Shown here in pieces: positions 1 to 6,201 of a stretch of 47,562 nucleotides of DNA (the stretch's first letter is position 1; each line of letters begins with the position of its first letter). The DNA is taken from assembly GCA_035546295.1 (NCBI GenBank), contig DATKBT010000042.1, positions 1 through 47,562 on the forward strand, read 5' to 3'. The notes beneath the pieces are model-generated. The model worked only from the letters and a program-made list of their open reading frames with translations, ran no database searches and had not been told where the DNA came from. The stretch is from DATKBT01 sp035546295 (GTDB taxonomy: Bacteria; Acidobacteriota; Thermoanaerobaculia; Multivoradales; Multivoraceae). The position numbers and the translations under genes were made by a program.

Positions 1-1
1 G

Positions 2-514
2 TTCGACGCCCACTTCTCGTGTGAGTGGAGTCGGGCCGAGGGCTTCTACGAGAAGGGGCGCCAGCTCGCGCCGGAACACCCGGCCGGCGCCTGCGTCCAG
101 GCCCAGATCGCCGCGTCCACCGGAGATCTCGAGCGCATGGCCCTGATCATCGACGAGGCGGACCTGGATCCTTCCTCCCACCCCCTGGCGGCGCTGACGC
201 ACATCTTCAAACACTCCCTGCTCGACCAGGCGGACGCCGCCGATGCGCTGGTGTCTGAGGACTGGGAGAAGAGTGTGTGGAACGACTTCCAGTTCACCTG
301 GATCATGGCTCAGGCCCAGGCTGCTCTGGGACGGCGCGACGAGGCGATGCGCTGGCTCGAGCGCGCGACCGAGCGCGGGTTCATTCACTACCCGTTCTTG
401 TCCACCGGCGATCCGCTGCTGGCGAGCCTCCGCGGCACTCCACGCTTCGAGTCGTTGATGGCTCGCGTGGAGCTGCGGTGGCGGGGCTTCGAGGACGCAG
501 TCATCGCCGGTTGA
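2..514 (+). CDS. TPR-type protein, C-terminal part (5' end outside window)
   Basis: The reading frame is open from base 2 through the ATG at 137 to a stop at 512-514, so the gene starts upstream of the window and about 170 residues are visible. The fragment reads as helical TPR units: a 'ALGRRDEAMRWLERATERG' repeat is followed by the tail 'DPLLASLRGTPRFESLM' and a W-R-G-F-E ending. In my knowledge of the families, this tail closes large proteins in which an N-terminal kinase, adenylate cyclase or winged-helix domain is followed by TolB-like and TPR repeats, common in Acidobacteriota. The signalling domain itself is not visible, so only the TPR part is supported. Confidence 0.7.
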   Translation, partial: FDAHFSCEWSRAEGFYEKGRQLAPEHPAGACVQAQIAASTGDLERMALIIDEADLDPSSHPLAALTHIFKHSLLDQADAADALVSEDWEKSVWNDFQFTWIMAQAQAALGRRDEAMRWLERATERGFIHYPFLSTGDPLLASLRGTPRFESLMARVELRWRGFEDAVIAG

Positions 515-729
515 AGGCCCGGAGGGCAAGGTGGCCTGCGAGCTCCGGCCAAGATGTCGCGGACGGGAGCGGGCTATCTGGCTCCCCGCGTCCCAGCTTC
601 CTCCGAAGCCGCTGACAGAAGAGCACGCCGCAAGAGGGAGTGATCTCTCCCGGCGCAGCGACCGTTCGACGTGGCGGAGACGGCAACACCTGCAGAGGGC
701 TCGGACCCAGCCGAGCTGCGTGGGGGAAG

Positions 730-1218
730 GTACACCGCTCGGCCGCGATCCGGTCGGCGAGGTCGCGCGAGATGGCGGCATCCGCCTCCGGGTCGGGCAG
801 GCAGTGACGGTCGAACGGGTCGAGACGCACGCGACCGCCGGCTTCGAGGCCGTCGGTCCCCATCGACTCCGCGCTCTCCCCGTCGACCGGCGCGAACGGC
901 GCCAGGATCTCGGAGCAGCTGCAGTAGGGATTGGCGCAGACCTCGAGCTTCGCCGAGTACGTCCCGCGCCTCGCCCAGACCGTGCTCGAGCGTGCAGATC
1001 ACGGCCGGGCCGTCAGGACGGTCCTTCTCGAGCGCGACAGGCATGGGGGTGGATGCTGCCGCCGGCCATCCCCATCGTGCCTCCAGGGTGGGCAGTGCAG
1101 GCTCCTTCGCCTGCCTGTACTTGCCGTTCCGCCACCAGCCTCTGCGCCGCGCAGGTCGTCCGGCTCCTCGACCCGTGTCTTCGAGGAGCTCATCGATCGT
1201 CGGGCTTGCACAGCGCAT
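730..1218 (-). pseudogene. Decayed gene remnant with a Cys-rich motif
   Basis: About 900 bases between the TPR gene and the HNH gene hold no convincing intact gene. On the minus strand, protein-like sequence changes frame. One frame carries 'PAVICTLEHGLGEARDV'. Near 950 another takes over with 'GTYSAKLEVCANPYCSCSE' and continues to 'DPEADAAISRDLADRIAAE' near 755. The C-x4-C-x-C cluster looks like a metal-binding or SEC-C-like patch, but I do not recognise the family. The split frames suggest a gene broken by small indels. Boundaries are approximate, and a chance GC-rich open frame is possible. Confidence 0.3.
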
Positions 1219-1233
1219 CGGTCGTGGTATGAT
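1206..1233 (+). promoter_or_regulatory. Sigma-70-like promoter for the HNH gene
   Basis: TTGCAC at 1206-1211 and TATGAT at 1228-1233 are separated by 16 bases, a good match to the -35/-10 consensus in an otherwise GC-rich stretch. Transcription would start near 1240, leaving an untranslated leader of about 170 bases before the ATG at 1410. Confidence 0.5.
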
Positions 1234-1409
1234 TTACGCCTCAATTACTCCTCCCGGCGGGGGACCGCCGCACCTTCGCGCGCACACTCGACCGCTTTTG
1301 CCCAAACACACCGCGTCCGTCCAGAGGCAGAGCGCGCGCCCGCCCCCGAGCTCGAAGTCACGCTGGTCGCGCGCCGCCCGCTCCCCTCGCCAACCACTGA
1401 GGACGATCC

Positions 1410-2876
1410 ATGACGCCTTCAGACAGCTTCTCTGCCGCCGCCGTCTTCGGAGTCCCCGGCGCGCTCGCCGCCATGCCGAATGACGCCGACTGCTCCGACG
1501 CGCCCCCGCCCCTTCCGATCCGCCTCGCCGCTCCCCCGCCCGCCCCGGGCTCGACCGATGAGCTCGGCGAACGGATCGCTGAGCTCGCCGCGCACACCAA
1601 CGCCGCCATGCATCGGATGCTCGCGCTGCTCGGCGAGTTCGACCGGCGCCGCGGCTGGGACGGCTTCCGGTCGTGCGCGCACTGGTTGAGCTGGCGGATC
1701 GGGATCGGCCGCGGGGCGGCGCGCGAGTGGGTGCGCGTGGCGCGCGCGCTCGAGGAGCTGCCGCTGATCTCGGAGGCGATGCGGCGCGGCGAGGTGTCGT
1801 TCTCGAAGGTCCGCGCGATGACGCGCGCCGCCACGTCCGCGACCGAGAAGCAGCTCCTGATGATCGCGCGCGCGGGGACCGCCGATCACGTCGAGAAGCT
1901 GGTGCGGGCCCTGCGCCGGTGCAGCCGGGCGGAGGAGCTCGAGAGCGCGAACGCGCGGCACCAGCAGCGGTCGGTGACCTACCACCACGAGGACGGCATG
2001 CTCGTGCTGCGCGCGCGGCTCGATCCGGAGGCCGGCGCGATCCTGGTGCGCGCGCTCGAGGCGGCTCAGGAGGAGCTGTACCGGCGCCGCGACGGCCGGG
2101 GCGCGGTGGCGGCCGCTCAGGAGAGCTTCGCGCAGATGCGGGCCGATGCGTTGGCTCTGGTCGCCGAGGCCGCGCTCGGCGCGGGGATCGAGGGGCGTCA
2201 CCGCAGCGCCGATCACTACCAGGTCGTGGTCCACGTGGAAGAGGACGAGGCCTCGCTCGACGAGGGCGGACACGTTCCCGCGGAAACGTGCCGGCGCCTC
2301 GCGTGCGACGCCGGGATCGTCGCCATGCTGTCCGCGTCGAAGGTAGTGGACGACGCAGGGGAGGCGCTGTCGGTGGGGCGCAAGACGCGCTCGATCCCGC
2401 CCGCGCTGCGGCGTGCGCTCGATCACCGCGACGACGGTTGCCAGTTCCCGGCGTGCGGCTGCCGGCGCTGCGACGCGCACCACATCCACCACTGGATCGA
2501 CGGCGGCGAGACCCGGCTCGACAACCTGCTCAAGCTGTGCCGGCGGCATCATCGCTCGGTCCACGAGGAGGGCTACACGGTCGAGCGGAGGACGGACGGC
2601 GAGCTGGTCTTCCGCCGGCCGGACGGGCGGCGGCTGGAGGCCGCGCCCGCGCTGCGCTGGCTCGGAGACGATCCGGTGGTCGCGCTCGAGGAGGTGCACG
2701 GCCGCGCCGGGCTCGGGATCGGCCGCCGCACGATCGAGACCTGGGACGGCACCCGCTTCGAGATGGTCCCCGTGGTCGCCAATCTTCTGGAAGTGCAGGC
2801 CAAGGAGCGGGCGGCAGGCGTTTCCGCGGGAACGTTTCGCGACACGGGGCCCGAGTGGAGCGGTTGCGCACGGTGA
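1410..2876 (+). CDS. DUF222 / 13E12-repeat family HNH endonuclease
   Basis: 488 residues. The N-terminal part, roughly residues 50-330, is the helical DUF222 (13E12 repeat) region with the characteristic 'GWDGFRSCAHWLSWRIG' and later 'AETCRRLACDAG' segments. The C-terminal part is an HNH nuclease: a Cys cluster from residue 344 ('CQFPACGCRRC'), 'DAHHIHHWIDGG', then 'LCRRHHRSVHEEG'. GAGGA lies 8-12 bases before the ATG and supports this start. The family is widespread and often multicopy, for example the REP13E12 elements of mycobacteria; its cellular role is poorly known. It stands alone between a decayed region and a transporter. The gene and its downstream flank contain three copies of a 16-bp palindrome (2273, 2819, 2914), described separately. 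Assignment is firm; biological role is not. Confidence 0.9.
   Translation: MTPSDSFSAAAVFGVPGALAAMPNDADCSDAPPPLPIRLAAPPPAPGSTDELGERIAELAAHTNAAMHRMLALLGEFDRRRGWDGFRSCAHWLSWRIGIGRGAAREWVRVARALEELPLISEAMRRGEVSFSKVRAMTRAATSATEKQLLMIARAGTADHVEKLVRALRRCSRAEELESANARHQQRSVTYHHEDGMLVLRARLDPEAGAILVRALEAAQEELYRRRDGRGAVAAAQESFAQMRADALALVAEAALGAGIEGRHRSADHYQVVVHVEEDEASLDEGGHVPAETCRRLACDAGIVAMLSASKVVDDAGEALSVGRKTRSIPPALRRALDHRDDGCQFPACGCRRCDAHHIHHWIDGGETRLDNLLKLCRRHHRSVHEEGYTVERRTDGELVFRRPDGRRLEAAPALRWLGDDPVVALEEVHGRAGLGIGRRTIETWDGTRFEMVPVVANLLEVQAKERAAGVSAGTFRDTGPEWSGCAR
2273..2288. repeat. 16-bp near-palindrome inside the HNH gene (copy 1)
   Basis: CGTTCCCGCGGAAACG lies within the codons for the conserved 'HVPAETC' segment of the DUF222 domain (about residue 288). 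With flanking bases (2271-2290) it is an 18-of-20 palindrome. The same 16 bp recur in inverted orientation at 2819-2834. Confidence 0.75.
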
Positions 2877-2929
2877 CCTCGGCGTGCGGGCCTCGGCTCT
2901 CGGACTGAAGGCACGTTCCCGCTGAAACG
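2819..2929. repeat. Inverted pair of the same 16-bp palindrome flanking the HNH stop codon
   Basis: CGTTTCCGCGGGAACG at 2819-2834 is the exact reverse complement of copy 1 and encodes the C-terminal end of the nuclease. CGTTCCCGCTGAAACG at 2914-2929 differs from copy 1 at one base and lies after the stop codon. The two face each other across 79 bases that include the stop at 2874-2876. They could form a long-range stem, or be binding or cleavage sites; the sequence alone does not decide. Confidence 0.7.
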
Positions 2930-3143
2930 CCGACCACGCCGGAGACCGCTACCCCTCGGTCTCGGGCGGTGGACAGCGCCGCGGGGAAGCGGTCGACATC
3001 GAAGCCGCGCTCGACGTGGAGGAGCGCGCGCGCGAGGCCGAGGGCGCGATCGATCCGAGCCCGCTGGACGCCGCTTCGTCGCAGCCGCGCACGTCGCGTA
3101 CCATCGCCCGCGTCGGCCACCGCCCGAGCCGAGGGGATCTCCG

Positions 3144-4430
3144 ATGAGCGTCGAGCCGAGCCCGACTCGCACCAGCGAGCTGCCCTGGTACCGCCAGGTG
3201 AACCGCGATCAGTGGCGCGCCTTCTGGGCGACCTTCCTGGGATGGGTGCTCGACGGCTTCGACTTCACGATCCTCACCTTCATCCTGATCGACATCCAGA
3301 ACAGCTTCACCATCGATCGCGCTCTCGCCGGCGCGCTCGGCACGGTGACGCTCCTGATGCGCCTGGTCGGCGGTGCGGCGGCGGGGACCGCGGCCGACCG
3401 GTGGGGACGACGGCTGCCCCTGATGCTGTCGATCCTGTGGTTCTCGCTGTTCGCGGGGCTGTCCGGCTTCTCGACCTCCTACGCGATGCTGTTCGCGTTC
3501 CGCGCGCTGTTCGGCATCGGCATGGGCGGCGAGTGGGCGGCCGGCATGCCGCTGGTGCTCGAGCACTGGCCCGCGCACCTGCGCGGCATCGCCTCGGGGC
3601 TGCTCCAGGGCGGCTACTCGTGGGGCTTCATCCTCTCGGCGATGGTCTACACCTTCATCTATCCCGCGCTCGAGCCCTACGGGGAGATCGCCTGGCGCGC
3701 GATGTTCTGGCTGGGGATCGTTCCGGCGCTGCTGGTGCTGTGGATCCGCAAGAACGTGCCCGAGAGCCCGGTCTGGCTCGAGCGCCGCAAGCACATGACC
3801 GAGCGCAAGACCCCCGACGGAGTGTCGCTGTGGCGCATCTTCAAGCCGGACCTGATCCTGACCACGGCCCAGGCCTCGGTGCTCATCGGCAGCTTCATGT
3901 TCTCCTACTACTCGATCTCGTTCTGGTACGCCACGTACCTGATCGAGCGCGGCCTGACCACGCTCCCCTTCCTCATCGCGCTCAACGTCGGCGGCATCCT
4001 CGGCGCTTACGTCTGGGGCCGAGCATCGGAGGGACGGGTCGGACGGCGGGGGGCGGCGAGCATCGCAGCACTGGTCGGGATCACGATGGTGCCGCTCTAC
4101 CTGTACGTCGACGACACCCGCCTGCTGTTCGTGGGCGCAGCGCTGATGGGGCTCTTCGGCGCCGGGATGTGGGGCGTGATCCCCACCTATCTGAGCGAGC
4201 GCTTCCCGACCGCCGCACGCAGCGTCGGCGCCGGGTTCTGCTACCACGCCGGCGCGGCGCTCGGGTCGATGACGCCGTTCGTGGTCGGCGCGTTCCAGGA
4301 TCGGGGATGGGCGCTGCCCGACGCGATGGCGACCTGCATCGTCGCCGCTCTGCTGCTGTCGACGACGATGCTGTGGCTGGGCCCGGAGACTCGCGGCCGG
4401 CAGTTCCTGGCGATCGACGACGAGGGCTGA
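3144..4430 (+). CDS. MFS transporter, AAHS/SHS-like
   Basis: 428 residues with the hydrophobic pattern of a 12-helix major facilitator. The first helix carries 'LDGFDF' (Asp37, Asp40), the acidic motif of the aromatic acid:H+ and sialate/lactate:H+ symporter groups. Motif A, 'DRWGRR', is at residues 85-90 and a 'PESPVWL' segment follows helix 6. It should be an inner-membrane proton-coupled importer of an organic acid; the substrate cannot be read from sequence. It stands alone, 267 bases after the HNH gene, and converges with the minus-strand gene that ends at 4441, with only 10 bases between the stops. Confidence 0.85.
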   Translation: MSVEPSPTRTSELPWYRQVNRDQWRAFWATFLGWVLDGFDFTILTFILIDIQNSFTIDRALAGALGTVTLLMRLVGGAAAGTAADRWGRRLPLMLSILWFSLFAGLSGFSTSYAMLFAFRALFGIGMGGEWAAGMPLVLEHWPAHLRGIASGLLQGGYSWGFILSAMVYTFIYPALEPYGEIAWRAMFWLGIVPALLVLWIRKNVPESPVWLERRKHMTERKTPDGVSLWRIFKPDLILTTAQASVLIGSFMFSYYSISFWYATYLIERGLTTLPFLIALNVGGILGAYVWGRASEGRVGRRGAASIAALVGITMVPLYLYVDDTRLLFVGAALMGLFGAGMWGVIPTYLSERFPTAARSVGAGFCYHAGAALGSMTPFVVGAFQDRGWALPDAMATCIVAALLLSTTMLWLGPETRGRQFLAIDDEG

Positions 4431-4440
4431 CGAGCGAGCC

Positions 4441-4920
4441 TCAGGGAGCCGACACCACCGTCCTCACCGCCTGCGAGACGCACGACGCCATGCTGTCGAT
4501 GCAGAGGTCGAAGTCGCCGGCGAAGTCCCCCTCCTGCACCGCGACCACGACGAACCGTACGCTCAGCGTGCCGCCGGGCTCGATCGCCCGATCGAACGAG
4601 TACGAGACCGTGTCGTCGAAGGGGGTGTGCTCCGAGTCGCTGTACGCGGGGTCGGTGCTCTCGACCGCAATTCCCGCGAGGTAGCTGTCGGCGACGTCGA
4701 CGTCGACCAGGGTGCGCTCCGAGCGTGACTCGTTGGTCAACGTCACCAGGATCTCGAACGGCTCCCCGACGCGAGCCCGCAGCGGCGCTTCGACCGCGAT
4801 CGCCACCCCCGAGGGCGCCTTGACGAAGCGGTAGAACCCGTAGCCGGCCACCGCCACGAGAACGATCAGGAGGCAACCGCAACCTGAGGCGACCCCGAGC
4901 ACGACGTGCGACTTCTTCAT
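4441..4920 (-). CDS. Small membrane-anchored protein with an extracytoplasmic beta domain
   Basis: 159 residues. An N-terminal membrane helix (about residues 7-30, 'LIVLVAVAGYGFYRF') is followed by a beta-rich region with 'GEPFEILVTLTNESRSERTL', resembling CARDB/DUF11-type Ig-like domains that describe protein-protein or surface contacts. Two Cys near the C-terminus ('LCIDSMASC') could form a disulfide outside the cytoplasm. The ATG overlaps the TGA of the upstream gene (ATGA at 4917-4920), so the two are probably translationally coupled and co-transcribed. The function is unknown. Confidence 0.7.
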   Translation of the reverse strand: MKKSHVVLGVASGCGCLLIVLVAVAGYGFYRFVKAPSGVAIAVEAPLRARVGEPFEILVTLTNESRSERTLVDVDVADSYLAGIAVESTDPAYSDSEHTPFDDTVSYSFDRAIEPGGTLSVRFVVVAVQEGDFAGDFDLCIDSMASCVSQAVRTVVSAP

Positions 4921-5624
4921 CGGCCAATCCCCCCTTCCCCGGCCACCCGGCCGGTGTCGATCTTGCGTAGGGCGACGACCAGCTCCTTGAGCTCGTCGAG
5001 GCGCTTGAGGCTCTTGTCGAGGAGGTCGCTGGTGCCGCGGTCGTCGTCGAGCTGGAGGGCGTCGAGGCGGCGGCCGAGGCCCTGGATCAGGGGCAGGAGT
5101 GCGTCGTCGACCTGGTCGGTGAGGAGGTCGAGGACGCCGGGGCCGAGGGGCTGCATGACGGCGACGCCGGCGGGCTTGTGGGCGAGCGCGGCGAGGGTCG
5201 CGTCGAGGCGCTCGAGGTAGGGCTCGAGCTCGATCTGGGGCGCAGGCGCAGAGGGAGCAATGGCGGCGGGGGTCGCGGAGGGCGCCGGGGCCGACGCGCT
5301 CTCCGCGTCGGCCATCGACGCCGACGCGATGTAGGCGCGGTTGACGGCGAGCAGCACCTGCTGGACGCGGATCATCTTCTCGAGCACCGCGACCAGCTCC
5401 TCGATCTCGGCGGCGTCGTAGGGGTGCTTCAGCTCGTCGGCCGCGATCTGCTCCCCAGAAGCCATGCGCACCAGAGGGAGCAGGTCCTCGGGATCGCGGG
5501 CGGCGAGCGGCTGGAGGGTGGTGTTCGAGGTCAGGCTGTTCTCGGGGTAGGAGAGCGCGAACAGCTCGTCCATGCCCGACAGGATGTCGCCGAGGTTGTA
5601 GGTGTCGGCGCGGTTGGAGAGCAT
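4917..5624 (-). CDS. Helical/coiled-coil protein of unknown function
   Basis: 235 residues from the ATG at 5624. The composition is acidic and helical, with heptad-like stretches ('AAEIEELVAVLEKMIRVQQ' and 'LLDKSLKRLDELKELVVAL') separated by an Ala/Pro-rich linker around residues 105-130. No enzyme motif is recognised. The frame remains open upstream of 5624 ('SYTESGETFRIPD' precedes the Met) and overlaps the end of the small membrane gene at 5644-5799. The real protein may therefore be the two joined by a +1 frameshift. It is coupled to the gene at 4441-4920 through an ATGA overlap. Confidence 0.55.
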   Translation of the reverse strand: MLSNRADTYNLGDILSGMDELFALSYPENSLTSNTTLQPLAARDPEDLLPLVRMASGEQIAADELKHPYDAAEIEELVAVLEKMIRVQQVLLAVNRAYIASASMADAESASAPAPSATPAAIAPSAPAPQIELEPYLERLDATLAALAHKPAGVAVMQPLGPGVLDLLTDQVDDALLPLIQGLGRRLDALQLDDDRGTSDLLDKSLKRLDELKELVVALRKIDTGRVAGEGGIGR

Positions 5625-5643
5625 GTCGGGGATGCGGAAGGTC

Positions 5644-5799
5644 TCACCGGACTCGGTGTAGCTCGGCGCCCTCGAACAGCCCGCCCAGCGGGTCGAGGCC
5701 GATCAAGAGCTCGAGCGCCCAGTACACGAGCACCACGATCAGCAGCACGCTCCACACAGTGGTGGGCATGGTGAACGCTTGATCGAGGAACTCCTGCAT
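5644..5799 (-). CDS. 51-residue single-helix membrane protein, or the N-terminus of a frameshifted gene
   Basis: The ATG at 5799 opens a 51-codon frame beginning 'MQEFLDQAFTMPTTVWSVLL' and continuing through a strong membrane helix to 'GLDPLGGLFEGA', then stopping at 5644-5646. This N-terminus resembles DUF1449/YqiJ-type membrane proteins as I remember them. After 'FEGA' the +1 frame continues sensibly ('PSYTESGETFRIPD') into the helical protein that ends at 4917. Either this is a short protein overlapping the next gene, or one base indel split a longer gene. It is co-directional with 4917-5624 and 4441-4920. Confidence 0.5.
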   Translation of the reverse strand: MQEFLDQAFTMPTTVWSVLLIVVLVYWALELLIGLDPLGGLFEGAELHRVR

Positions 5800-6201
5800 C
5801 GGGAGGCTCCGCGCCGTGGAACGCTTCGGCCGTTGCGATTACGGGCCGGCTCGGTTCCTTATTTCGCTGAGCTGCGAATCGGATCCACGATCATCTCACC
5901 TTCGCGCGACCAGCGGAAGGGGACGGGGCGCCCGCTCCCGCGCTCCTGAATCCTCGAGCGGTCGCGAATCCACGCCGGGACCGGCTCGTCGACCACGTCC
6001 CCGAGCCTCGATCTCGGCCTCTTCGGAGGCTTGCGAGATCGATTCTCTACGGTCCGGGGAGCGACAGGAGCGGTGCCGCGATCTCCAGCGCGCGCCTGTT
6101 CACCCGAGGACGTCGCGACCGGTCCGATGACTCGGACCGCGGGGAGTCTCGCGGTCGCTGCGCTCCCCGAGAGTGACGGGACCGGGAGGGTGTCGTCGGA
6201 T
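5800..6201. other. Gene-free stretch of about 400 bases
   Basis: It lies between the small membrane gene (start 5799) and the end of the TonB receptor gene (6202), both on the minus strand. It should hold the promoter of the former and the terminator of the latter. Apart from two hairpins at 6120-6168 I see nothing coding or repeated; the open frames here lack any protein-like pattern. Confidence 0.5.
6120..6168 (-). terminator. Double hairpin downstream of the TonB receptor gene
   Basis: CGGTCCGA (6120-6127) pairs perfectly with TCGGACCG (6132-6139) around a TGAC loop. GGGGAG near 6141 pairs with CTCCCC near 6168. They lie 34-82 bases past the receptor stop codon on the minus strand. There is no T-run, so it is at best a terminator-like or RNA-stabilising structure. 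Confidence 0.4.
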
